From Bacteroidales bacterium (GTDB lineage Bacteria; Bacteroidota; Bacteroidia; Bacteroidales; M50B96): a DNA stretch of 62,572 nt. Each line of letters begins with the position of its first letter. The first letter of the stretch is position 1. The stretch is from the NCBI GenBank assembly GCA_021740905.1, contig JAIOYV010000035.1:1-62572 (forward strand). The letters are read 5' to 3'. Position numbers and translations under genes: made by a program. The notes beneath the pieces were generated by a model. The model was not told where the DNA came from and ran no database searches. It was given only the letters and a program-made list of their open reading frames with translations. Below, piece by piece: positions 54,232 through 62,476 of this stretch.

Positions 54232-54810
54232 AATTGAAAAATTTAATAAAATTGATTTAAGTTATCCTTCATTACGCGGTCGAAGCATGAAAGGTTTTCC
54301 TTTTTTTACGAACGGAATAATTATTATCCCAACAATTTCCCTTTACATCGTTGCAAATAGAGGTAAGTTTTTAATGTCAAGCAATTACTGGCTGCACGTG
54401 CCGGTGAAACTTACCAGAAAAAAAAGTGCAAAATGACTTCCTGAAAACGATGCTATACTTAACCTGAATAATTCACAAGTTGATCTATTCCGAAGCCAAA
54501 CTACTTTGAATAAAGGCAATGCTCGCTTTACGATCCTCTATGTAACTATGGCTACATCTGCGAGTCGTAAACCTGCGCTCACCTTTATTCTTTGTATTTT
54601 GACTTCTCATAACGAAAAACTTATGAATTAATCAGGTTAACCTGAATAATCATATAATATCTGTTGTCAGAAGAAAAAGATGCTCCCTCGTAAGTCCCTA
54701 AAATTGAAAGTATTTTTTCTCTTACCGAAATTGAGAAATGAGTTGGATGGAGAATATAAACAAATCACTACATTTGTTGAGAATGAAATTAATCTAATGC
54801 AAGCTTTAAA
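54232..54810. other. Intergenic region containing a 178-bp inverted-repeat element
   Basis: It holds the element at 54461-54638, described separately. The remaining sequence, including an AT-rich leader before the restriction gene remnant, shows no gene. Confidence 0.6.
54461..54638. repeat. 178-bp palindromic element (MITE- or REP-like)
   Basis: The terminal inverted repeats of about 21 bases (54461-54481 and 54618-54638) begin AACCTGAATAATTCA and end in AATCAGGTT with three mismatches. Inner arms (TTTGAATAAAGG and CCTTTATTCTTTG; GCTTTACGA and TCGTAAAC) and a central ATGTA/TACAT also pair, so the whole unit can fold. A further AACCTGAATAAT follows directly at 54639-54650. No coding capacity. 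Confidence 0.7.
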
Positions 54811-55254
54811 ATGGCATTCTTACAAAACTCGGTTGTCAACAAACATTTAAAGTCACAAAACAAAGAGCTTTTACTTGCGGCTTATGCAAAGTTCAGGATG
54901 TATTTTCACAATCCTGAAATTCAAAAGAACATCCGCGATGCCAAAGAGGAACAATTCCAGGAAGGCTTTTTACGGGAGCTGTTTGTAAATGTGTTAGGCT
55001 ATACGCTGAACCCACAGCCCAATTACAACCTGACTGCCGAATTGAAAAACGAGAAGGGACTCAAAAAGGCCTTAGTTCAACTTAGCCTTTCGGAAGAAGC
55101 CGAATGGATGCAATACTTCAACGAGCAAAAGCAAAAAGTCCAAACTTTAAAAGCTGAAATTGCCAGGGTTGATACAGAAATTGATCAAATGGTTTATGCG
55201 CTATATGGGTTGACTGAGGAGGAAATAAAAATTGTCGAAGAGTCAACAAAATGA
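54811..55254 (+). pseudogene. Type IIG restriction-modification enzyme with large internal deletion
   Basis: The protein has 147 residues. The first 85 or so match the N-terminus of Eco57I-like restriction-methyltransferases (FLQNSVVNKHLK, then KEEQFQEGFLRELFVNVLGY, then NPQPNYNLTAELKNEKG). The last 60 or so match their extreme C-terminus (SLSEEAEWMQYFNEQKQKV, then EIDQMVYALYGLTEEEIKIVEE). About 900-1000 residues between these, including the nuclease core and methyltransferase motifs, are missing. The reading frame is kept. The fused product is unlikely to be active. Confidence 0.75.
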
Positions 55255-55387
55255 TAAATAGACTAATCAATGACTCAATTAAACAACCGTTTCATTTTAA
55301 AATTTTAAAAACCCACGTAGCGGAAGCACTATTATTATCTTATTAAAATACATTCCAAAAGGATGAAAGACAAATTTTGAAGTAAGT

Positions 55388-56638
55388 ATGAAAAACCAAA
55401 CCCAAATAAATTGCCCCAACTGCGGCACATCCATAGATGTTCAGGATATACTGGCCCATCAATTGGAAGAAGAAATAGCTAAGAAGTTTCAGGCTCAATT
55501 AGCGGAAGAAAAGAAAAAGTTTGAAACGGAGTTTGAAGGTCTGGCCAAGGCAAAAGAAGCATTTGAGCAAAAGAAAAAGCAGGAAAACGAGTTGTTCCAG
55601 GAACGTCTGGAACAGCAACTTAAATTGGAGAAGAAATCCATTGAGGCCAAACTGAAATCGAAGTTGCTGGAAGAGCAATCGGAGCAATTCAATGCTTTGC
55701 AAAAGGAACTAAACGAAAAGTCGGAGCAGATAAAAGAACTGAACCGCACCAAGGCCGAAATTGAAAAACTAAAGCGTGAAAAGTCGGAACTAAAAGGAGT
55801 TGCCGAAGCAGAGGCTCAGAAAAAACTGAATGAAACGCTCGTTGCCGAAAAAGAGAAAATCAGAAAAACAGAAGAAGAGCGCACTGAACTGCGTTTCAAA
55901 GAGCTTCAAAAGCAACTGGAAGACCAGAAAAGGCTTACCGAAGAAATGAGGCGTAAGCAAGACCAGGGTTCCATGCAATTGCAGGGCGAAGTGCAGGAAC
56001 TGGCCATCGAAGAATGGCTGGCCGCCCAATTCCCTTTAGATACCATTGATGAAATAAAGAAAGGAGCAAGGGGCGGCGATTGTATTCAAATTGTCAACAC
56101 CCGCAACCGTCAGAATTGCGGCACCATTTATTACGAGAGCAAGCGCACCAAAGATTTCCAACCCACCTGGATCGAAAAATTCAAAGCCGACATCCGGGAA
56201 AAAGGGGCAAGCATTGGTGTGTTGGTTACCGAAGTCATGCCATCGGACATGGCCCGTATGGGTTTAAAAGACGGAATCTGGATTTGCAACTACGAAGAGT
56301 TTAAAGGGCTGTGTGCCGTGTTGCGTGAATCCATTGTCCAACTCAGCATGGCCATCAGTTCGCAGGAAAACAAAGGCGACAAAATGCACATGCTGTACGA
56401 TTATCTGACCAACACCACATTCAGGATGCAGGTAGAAGCCATAGTGGAAGGATTCACCTCAATGAGAGTAGCACTGGACAGTGAAAAGCGGGCTATGCAA
56501 CGCATCTGGAAAGAGCGTGAAAAGCAAATCGAAAAAGTGGTCACCAATACCATCGACATGTATGGTTCGATAAAAGGGATTGCCGGTAATGCCATTCAAA
56601 GTGTAAAGGCGTTGGAGTTGCCAGGGGATGAAGATTGA
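55388..56638 (+). CDS. DUF2130 domain-containing protein
   Basis: The protein has 416 residues. An N-terminal zinc-ribbon-like CPNCGTSIDVQDIL is followed by a long charged coiled coil (about 30-210, rich in Lys, Glu and Gln). The DUF2130 domain lies at about 215-370 (EEWLAAQFPLDTIDEIKKGARGGDC, then YYESKRTKDFQPTWIEKF, with E and K residues in a nuclease-like arrangement). DUF2130 proteins frequently lie next to restriction-modification genes, as here next to the remnant of a type IIG enzyme. The role is unknown; a DNA-processing function is inferred from context. It appears intact. Confidence 0.85.
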   Translation: MKNQTQINCPNCGTSIDVQDILAHQLEEEIAKKFQAQLAEEKKKFETEFEGLAKAKEAFEQKKKQENELFQERLEQQLKLEKKSIEAKLKSKLLEEQSEQFNALQKELNEKSEQIKELNRTKAEIEKLKREKSELKGVAEAEAQKKLNETLVAEKEKIRKTEEERTELRFKELQKQLEDQKRLTEEMRRKQDQGSMQLQGEVQELAIEEWLAAQFPLDTIDEIKKGARGGDCIQIVNTRNRQNCGTIYYESKRTKDFQPTWIEKFKADIREKGASIGVLVTEVMPSDMARMGLKDGIWICNYEEFKGLCAVLRESIVQLSMAISSQENKGDKMHMLYDYLTNTTFRMQVEAIVEGFTSMRVALDSEKRAMQRIWKEREKQIEKVVTNTIDMYGSIKGIAGNAIQSVKALELPGDED

Positions 56639-56784
56639 AAAGCGAGAGGTAACCATTTTATTTTTCTCTGTCACATTCAATATATCCAAGTTATTAGGGA
56701 TGCTAATGTATGTTCCTTCGTGGGAAACTTGCAGTAAATATCGTTAACAAAAACTGGTTCTTATTATACCATAAATTCAACCAA

Positions 56785-57150
56785 ATGGATAAATCAGAAG
56801 TAAAAGAAAAGACAATTGCCGTACTTCCGTTTGTGAATATAAGTGGCAATCGAGATATCGAATACTTTAGCATGGCACAAGCAATTAGAGTAACCGCCCA
56901 ATTAATTCAAGTTAAAGAAGATTTTCATTTTTGGTCGGAAACCTGGGGTCGAAAACTGGAGAATGTATTTGAAATTCAAGATGAGGTAAGCCTGCATATA
57001 ACTGAAAAAAGAAGAGAACAATATGGACAATATGAAATTCAGGAGCATTTGGTAGATAAGCAAACCAATAACTTTAGCTCCTATGAATATGCCTTAAAAG
57101 CCAAATTCATACAAAACAATTGGGATTTCTGTAAAAATGAAAAAAGATAA
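56785..57150 (+). pseudogene. IAVLPF-type regulatory protein, internally deleted remnant
   Basis: The frame starts MDKSEVKEKTIAVLPFVNIS. It carries TIAVLPFVNISGNRDIEYFS and later RVTAQLIQVKEDFHFWSE and FEIQDEVSLHITEKRREQYG. These are the FlgO/TolB-like domain of Bacteroidota regulators (often with TPR repeats). Between EYFS and RVTAQLI about 40 expected residues are missing, and the protein ends soon after QEHLVDKQTNNF without the TPR region. It is a decayed gene. Confidence 0.65.
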
Positions 57151-57173
57151 ACGTCCCGAAAAAATATGACATT

Positions 57174-58202
57174 ATGAAAAAGAAACAACTATTACGAATA
57201 TTCAGAATAGCATTTATTATGGCAAGCATATCCTTCTTGTGGTTCGTACCATGGATTTTGGTAAAGGCTTGGATTTTACCACTTCCTGATACGGTTCAAG
57301 AACAATTAAATGAAGGAATCGAGCACGGATTTGATGGAATGATTGTTTATGTAGACCAAGCCGGGAAGCCACCTGAGTTTTATGCCGCAGGTTGACACGA
57401 CCGAAAAAATAAAATACCTGCCTACCCGCAAGCCTTATTCAAGATTGCCAGCATTACCAAGCTATATGTCGCTGTTGCCACCGCAAAATTAGTCAAAGCA
57501 GGACGTTTGTCTTTGGATGAAACACTCGCTGATTATTTTCCAGAACTTGCGGGAAGAATTGAATATTCAGACAAAATAACCTTGAGAATGATGCTACAAC
57601 ATCGGAGTGGTATTCCCAATTTTGTAGACCATCCTGATTTTTGGACAAAACCACCCAAAAATAAACAAGAAATACTTGAATACGCACTGGATTTACCAGC
57701 TGACTTTGAACCGGGTGAAGATTATGGCTATTCAAATACCAATTATATATTGATTTCTGACCTCATTGATAAAACGCTGGGCTATAATCACCAGCAATAT
57801 ATAAAGGAGGAAATTTTGAATCCACTTGGGCTGAAAAACACTTTCGGTTCGCTGCATGAGGTGAATATAGACAATGTGATGAGTGGCTACTATGTTGGCG
57901 TTGAGAAAGATTTTAAGACAGAAGATACCGGCCTAATGCTCGCCACCGCAGAGGATGTGGGTGTATTCTTACGTGCATTAAACGATGGCTCGGTGTTTAA
58001 TGAAGGGGAACAGGAAATCTATTCCTCTATTTACGTGTACGAACATACAGGTTTGCTTGTTGGTTACCAGAGCATTGCAAAATACTACAAAGATATTGAT
58101 GCAGTTGTTATTCAATTTAATAACACAACGAACTTTGATGGATATGACTGGAATTTAGCGGAGATTGTATGTCACAGAATAATTAAAATTTTGCGAATAT
58201 GA
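57174..58202 (+). pseudogene. Serine beta-lactamase-like hydrolase with one in-frame TGA
   Basis: A membrane-anchored N-terminus (57174-57392) is followed by an in-frame TGA at 57393-57395, where relatives have Trp (TGG). The same frame then continues without a further break to 58202. It contains the serine site S-x-x-K (KIASITKLY), Y-x-N in YGYSNTNY and the HTG motif (YEHTGLLVGYQ). These are the class C beta-lactamase/D-Ala-D-Ala hydrolase motifs. A single nucleotide change separates it from an intact gene of about 342 residues. Other genes here use TGA as stop, so it is not a recoded codon. The 3' part (57507 on) may still be translated. Confidence 0.75.
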
Positions 58203-58352
58203 GGGCAATGAAAATATGTAAATTAGCAACACTAGAAATTCAGGATTATGGGAAATAAAACACTATTGTCTAATAACAATGATTTCATTTTGAAGGTTCG
58301 TATGTACAGTGTAGTGAGAGTCTCTTCCCGACTGGTTACTAGGCTGGGCGGT

Positions 58353-58955
58353 CTAGTTGACAATATTTTTTCCATTATTCATTTCGATGACCCAAATTCC
58401 TCTTAACTCTCCCTCTTTATAGCCAATAGCACTATCTTGTGGATATAGTTGTTTGATCTTAGAATACAAATCAGCTGCAATGTCTTTATTCAGTTGCCCA
58501 TGACATTTAAGACACAAACCATTAGTCATTATAGGATAATAGCCGATATACCCATTCTCAGTAGTAATTAATTTTGGTTTAATGGTTTGACCTTTTGATA
58601 TGGCTTCTTTTGAATTATTGATATAATCTAGTTCAACGGTGCTAGCTTTATTATTTGGGTTTCTATTCCTATCAGACACTCGTTTTATTTTAGCATCAAA
58701 TGATAAAGCCATGCTATCAGTTAAAGGAATAGCTCGTGAGGAACAGAAAGAAATAGCTTGTTCCGTTCCTTCTGAATTTATAGCATGCATTAAGTTTTTA
58801 CCCAATATCCCCATAGTTTTCAGGGCTATATTATTGCCAAATTCTAAAGGTGTTATTTCCGGACTTGAATTAAAATTGTTTTTTCCTTTATCCCCCTGAT
58901 GACAGCTAATAAAAAATAAGCCAATCAAAATTATAAATGCTGTACTCCGTTTCAT
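58353..58955 (-). CDS. DUF3365 heme-binding lipoprotein
   Basis: The protein has 200 residues. A lipoprotein signal (LIGLFFISCHQG, Cys18) precedes the mature domain. The C-type heme motif CLKCHG is at residues 148-153, with ITTENGYIGYYPIMTNGLC before it, as in Tll0287/DUF3365 proteins. It is anchored to the periplasmic face or outer membrane and may sense redox or ligands through heme. It is isolated, between the decayed hydrolase and the tRNA site. Confidence 0.85.
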   Translation of the reverse strand: MKRSTAFIILIGLFFISCHQGDKGKNNFNSSPEITPLEFGNNIALKTMGILGKNLMHAINSEGTEQAISFCSSRAIPLTDSMALSFDAKIKRVSDRNRNPNNKASTVELDYINNSKEAISKGQTIKPKLITTENGYIGYYPIMTNGLCLKCHGQLNKDIAADLYSKIKQLYPQDSAIGYKEGELRGIWVIEMNNGKNIVN

Positions 58956-59484
58956 ATTTCTTATTTTCAGTTATTTTAATAACACAAACATAAAGAATAT
59001 TTTTTACATTCGCTTTTAGTAACTGCTTAAGGAAAAGTGATAGAAATAGAAACTTCACCTTTTAAAATTGTTAAACTATTGATTAAACATTTTAACATAC
59101 TTTATTCTAAACAAATAACCGATTGCATATACCCTTAATGAGCTGTAGCACAAACCTTTTGTAAACTCTTGAAAATCGAAAAATACAAATTTATTTCTTT
59201 GTGAAAGCGACAAGTATCCTTTTTATTTCATTAGTATTTTTAGCCAGTTTTAAATTTTTCCTTTTCGAATTCCGAGTTAAATATGAAAGCCATTAACGCC
59301 ACTTTATTACTTAATGCTTAGGTACGACTACTACAACCTCAAAAATGATTAGCCATTCAAAGCAGTCTTTAGAAAGAAATAGTTCTGCTCAATACCCAAA
59401 GATGTAAGACATTAATACACAATGGAAATGGCATTTATATTTTCACTTTATCCCGAATTTCCGGGTGAGCAAATTACGGGGCAA
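58956..59484. other. AT-rich intergenic region before the tRNA scar
   Basis: About 530 bases with no gene or RNA recognised. Short open frames show no resemblance to proteins. Confidence 0.5.
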
Positions 59485-59521
59485 ATAAAAAAGCACTTAC
59501 AAATTGTCTCTGTAAGTGCTT
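59485..59521 (-). terminator. Rho-independent terminator of the tRNA-Met gene
   Basis: On the minus strand an 11-base perfect stem (AAGCACTTACA/TGTAAGTGCTT, loop of 9) is followed by a T-run. It lies 12 bases downstream of the tRNA 3' end and is the original chromosomal terminator of that gene. Confidence 0.85.
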
Positions 59522-59532
59522 GATTTTCATCG

Positions 59533-59580
59533 TGGGCCCACCTGGGCTCGAACCAGGGACCACCTGATTATGAGTCAGAA
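59533..59580 (-). tRNA. 3' fragment of tRNA-Met(CAT), element attachment site
   Basis: On the minus strand the sequence shows an anticodon arm (TCTGA-CTCATAA-TCAGG, anticodon CAT), a variable loop, a T arm (CCTGG-TTCGAGC-CCAGG) and the acceptor 3' strand TGGGCCC-A. The acceptor 5' strand and D arm are absent; the sequence beyond 59580 does not resemble them. A tyrosine recombinase gene lies next to it. It is therefore the attachment-site copy left on the chromosome side when an element integrated, with the element to the right. The complete tRNA should be rebuilt at the other end. Confidence 0.8.
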
Positions 59581-59673
59581 TTTAATGCAATTTCCAGAAA
59601 AAGAAAAATAAACACAAACTTCCTGTAATGCTTGTATTACTTGACATGTAGAACATTTTAATTTCATTTTCTT

Positions 59674-59704
59674 TTTGTTTGTTTTCGATATTAGGCTATT
59701 TTTG
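59674..59704 (+). promoter_or_regulatory. Promoter of the integrase gene (TTTG-19-TATTTTTG)
   Basis: TTTG at 59674-59677, a 19-base spacer, and TATTTTTG at 59697-59704. This is the full Bacteroidota -33/-7 promoter consensus. The -7 element overlaps the first of three GTGTCTCAAATT repeats. Confidence 0.7.
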
Positions 59705-59741
59705 TGTCTCAAATTGTGTCTCAAATTGGAATTTGAGACAC
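59704..59741. repeat. Triple GTGTCTCAAATT operator or arm-site repeat
   Basis: There are two direct 12-base copies (59704-59715, 59716-59727) and one perfect inverted copy (59730-59741), the last two separated by 2 bases. They sit over the predicted integrase transcription start, between the tRNA scar and the gene. This suits autoregulation or arm-type binding by the integrase. Confidence 0.75.
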
Positions 59742-59778
59742 AGAATGTAATCTTTAGAAAACGACAAATAAAAGTAAA

Positions 59779-61035
59779 TTGAAAAAAGAACCAGTGCATA
59801 CCAAAGTTGTTTGCGACCTGCGTAGGCCACTACAACAAACCGACTCAAAAGGCAATTCCATCTATCCGGTTAAACTGAGAATAACCTTCCAAAGGTTAAG
59901 GCGGTATTATGATGTGGGTATTAATTCCCTTTCACAAGAAGAATTGAAGAAAATCGAATCCGGTTCTCGTACTACCAAATTCCTTCGTGATACTTACAAA
60001 CAAATTTTGGATGCTGAGACCCGGGCAATAGAAATCATTGATGGGTTGGAGCCATTTAGTTTTAATGAATTCAAGCGGCAGTATTTTGGCACTCCAGTTA
60101 CTCAACAGAAGTCTTTCTTCGGAACTTTTTCCAATTATATTGAGGATTTAAAAAAGCAGGGGAGAATAGGAACAGCGAATAGTTACCATTGTGCCCTTAC
60201 AAGTCTTCAAAGTTTTAAAAAATCTATTCATTGGAATGATTTGACCCCAGGATTTCTTGAGGATTATGAAATATTCATGACCAGTCAAGGAAGAACACAA
60301 AATACTATTGGGATTTACCTTCGATCCTTGAGAGCCATTGTAAATCTTGCAATAACAAAAGGTTTTATAACACACGACTTTTATCCGTTTGGAAAAAAGT
60401 CTCATGGAAAATACCAAATTCCTTCTTCCGTAAACACAAAAAAAGCCCTGACCAGAGAAGAGATTGAGCTAATTAAGAATTTAGTAGCCCCTCTTGGTAG
60501 TAGGAAGGATAGGGCTAAGGATTTCTGGTTGTTTTCCTATTATATCAATGGTGCTAATATGACAGATATAGCTCATTTGAAATGGAAGAACATTGATTTC
60601 AATGATGGCATGATTCGCTTCGTGAGAAAAAAAACCGAAAGAGCTAATAAGGGGAACCAGGTTAAAATAGCTGCTGTTATTACTCCTTATGCACATGCTG
60701 TTATTGAAAAGTATAGTGTATCGGATAGACAGCCTGAGAATTTTGTTTTCTCAATAATTGGGAAGGAAGATACACCGGAAAAAGTAGATACTAAGATACA
60801 TGACTTCACTACAGGGATAAATAAAGGACTAAAGCAAATCTGTAAAGAACTCAAAATCGAAAAAACGATTACAACCTATTCAGCCCGTCACAGTCATGCA
60901 ACCATCTTGCTTCAAAATGGGGCAAGTCTTGAGCAGATAATGGACCAGTTCAAGCATAGTTCCATGAAAGTCACCATGAATTATATCGACTCCATTACTG
61001 ATCAATCTCGAAAGGATTTATCGAAGATGTTATAA
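59779..61035 (+). CDS. Tyrosine-type recombinase/integrase
   Basis: The protein has 418 residues from a TTG codon; an upstream stop at 59755 excludes an earlier start. An arm-binding domain (about 1-80) and a SAM-like core-binding domain (about 110-205) precede the catalytic domain (about 220-415). Catalytic residues are K284/285, R370 (YSARHS), H393 (FKHSS) and Y402 (MNYID). The first Arg (box I, INGANMTD) is N260 and the box II His is Y367, substitutions seen in some Bacteroides transposon integrases. It integrates the element at the tRNA-Met 3' end. Confidence 0.92.
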   Translation: MKKEPVHTKVVCDLRRPLQQTDSKGNSIYPVKLRITFQRLRRYYDVGINSLSQEELKKIESGSRTTKFLRDTYKQILDAETRAIEIIDGLEPFSFNEFKRQYFGTPVTQQKSFFGTFSNYIEDLKKQGRIGTANSYHCALTSLQSFKKSIHWNDLTPGFLEDYEIFMTSQGRTQNTIGIYLRSLRAIVNLAITKGFITHDFYPFGKKSHGKYQIPSSVNTKKALTREEIELIKNLVAPLGSRKDRAKDFWLFSYYINGANMTDIAHLKWKNIDFNDGMIRFVRKKTERANKGNQVKIAAVITPYAHAVIEKYSVSDRQPENFVFSIIGKEDTPEKVDTKIHDFTTGINKGLKQICKELKIEKTITTYSARHSHATILLQNGASLEQIMDQFKHSSMKVTMNYIDSITDQSRKDLSKML

Positions 61036-61519
61036 CATCTATTGTAATTAATTCCATCCTGCTTTTTTCTGCAACATTTGAAACAAGCATCTATTTGTCT
61101 GAATGTTTGTTCGTTGTGCTGTTGCACAAATTTGTTGCAAAATATTTTTACTTTGAAACATGGAATTATCAGTGTTGATCTCAATATTGTCATCGCTAAT
61201 AAAAGGAATACACTACTGGAATAAAAGGAAATCATTAATCAACCCAACTATTCCTATCAGTCATTCAAAGATGTCTGATTTATTGGAGTTTTAGCTCGAA
61301 AGAATGTTTTTAGCTTGAACTTGAATTATTACTTCGATGAAATTCTACTCATAGAATTTCGAATATTCAGGCCTTATTATTTATAATAAGGATATGGTAA
61401 TTTAAACTTCGGAGAAGTATGGAGTTTGCTGAAATATTCAGTACAATGGGGGTCGTCTAAATTTCATTTTATTGCATCAGTAAGGGTTTTGAGTTAATTC
61501 CAGTTAATTTCAGATAATT
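61036..61519. other. Intergenic region downstream of the integrase
   Basis: It contains one weak small ORF (61160-61294), noted separately. Otherwise AT-rich, with nothing recognised. Confidence 0.5.
61160..61294 (+). CDS. Possible small membrane peptide (44 aa)
   Basis: The ORF runs ATG to TAG and begins MELSVLISILSSLIKGIHYW. The short hydrophobic N-terminus is followed by basic residues (NKRKS). No family is recognised and the region is AT-rich, so chance is a real possibility. Confidence 0.25.
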   Translation: MELSVLISILSSLIKGIHYWNKRKSLINPTIPISHSKMSDLLEF

Positions 61520-61696
61520 CTACTCATCGGGCACGATCCCTAAATGTTCCCTGATGATTTTGGCCTCTTTTTCGGTGATTGTACGCCTGTTTTCCGCTTT
61601 AAAGTGGAGTTGATCCATGATTGGTTTGATAAGCTTTCTAAGTGTTGGTAATGAGACCTCTGCCTCATGTGATAATGCTGTTAAAGTTGTTGCCAT
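61520..61696 (-). CDS. Small HTH-like protein (58 aa), possible excisionase or regulator
   Basis: Fifty-eight residues from the ATG at 61696, beginning MATTLTALSHEAEVSLPTLR. ALSHEAEVSLPTLRKLIKPI has the look of a helix-turn-helix, and EAKIIREHLG a following helix. Small proteins of this type lie near integrases of Bacteroidota elements and act as directionality factors or regulators (DUF4248-like is a possibility). A longer version from an upstream codon adds an unlikely hydrophobic stretch. Confidence 0.55.
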   Translation of the reverse strand: MATTLTALSHEAEVSLPTLRKLIKPIMDQLHFKAENRRTITEKEAKIIREHLGIVPDE

Positions 61697-61774
61697 ATTA
61701 TATTTTTTGTGTTTGCTTTTCTCAAAGTTAATCAACGGAATTAAGAAAAACAAACTGTGCAATTCCAAAGTCAA

Positions 61775-62476
61775 CTACATAAATAACACTAGCAAAAGCA
61801 ATTAAGAATAAACCAATGCAAAGTAAGGCAGAATTCATTTGTTTCCATGAATTTGGTCAAACCAAGACAAGTGATTTATCAGGATCAGTGATTTTGAAAA
61901 ATCATTAACCCTAAATCATTGATACTATGCGACAAACAATCCCTAAACTAAAATAATGTTGTTAAACATATTATTTGGGTGTAATAAATGCCAATCGAGT
62001 GGTATTAACACCATGAGGACCTCTTTAATTTACACATTGGTTTATTTGGATAAAAAAATTCAATGTGCAATAAGAATAGGTTTCTTGTCAAATAGTTTGG
62101 TTATCCCGCTTTGATTAATTTCTGGGACTGACGGGGCGAAGCTGTAGGTAAATTCAGCATTATAAAATAGTAGATCCCCCATAAAACATTCGATTGAAGA
62201 AACTCCCTAATAATCTTTATCAATTTTTAAGAAATCTGAATATTTGAGCTTTTTCTGGCAAGTCAAGGCAGTAAAATCATATAATTTTCCGAAATTTGTA
62301 GCGGTTACCTTGAATTGTTACAATTCAGTTATTGTTTGAAATAATTCAGCGATTAATTGATACAATTCAGTTACAGTTTTAAAAACAATATTACAATTTC
62401 GTTACGGAACATGTTGTGGAATAATACAATTTCGTTACGATTCACAAAATGTTAGACCAAAATATCATCAAAAAGA
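61775..62476. other. AT-rich non-coding region with iteron-like repeats near its right end
   Basis: About 700 bases without a supported gene. The right part holds direct repeats at 62318-62440, described separately. The rest shows nothing recognised. Confidence 0.55.
62318..62440. repeat. Iteron-like direct repeats (TACAATTYMGTTA)
   Basis: Four related 17-base units at 62318-62334, 62360-62376, 62391-62407 and 62424-62440, consensus WTACAATTYMGTTAYNG. A weaker fifth copy lies at 62341-62356. They lie just upstream of the gene at 62477 and are probably binding sites for an element-encoded regulator, or replication or transfer sites. Confidence 0.7.

Noticed and set aside
57393-57395. TGA read as tryptophan (recoding)
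   Set aside because: Several intact genes here end in TGA and Trp is otherwise encoded by TGG, so an alternative genetic code is not supported.
59779-61035. Prophage
   Set aside because: Only an integrase is visible; no phage structural or lysis genes are in the window.
62318-62440. CRISPR-like repeat cluster
   Set aside because: Units are short, diverged and irregularly spaced, and no cas genes are present.
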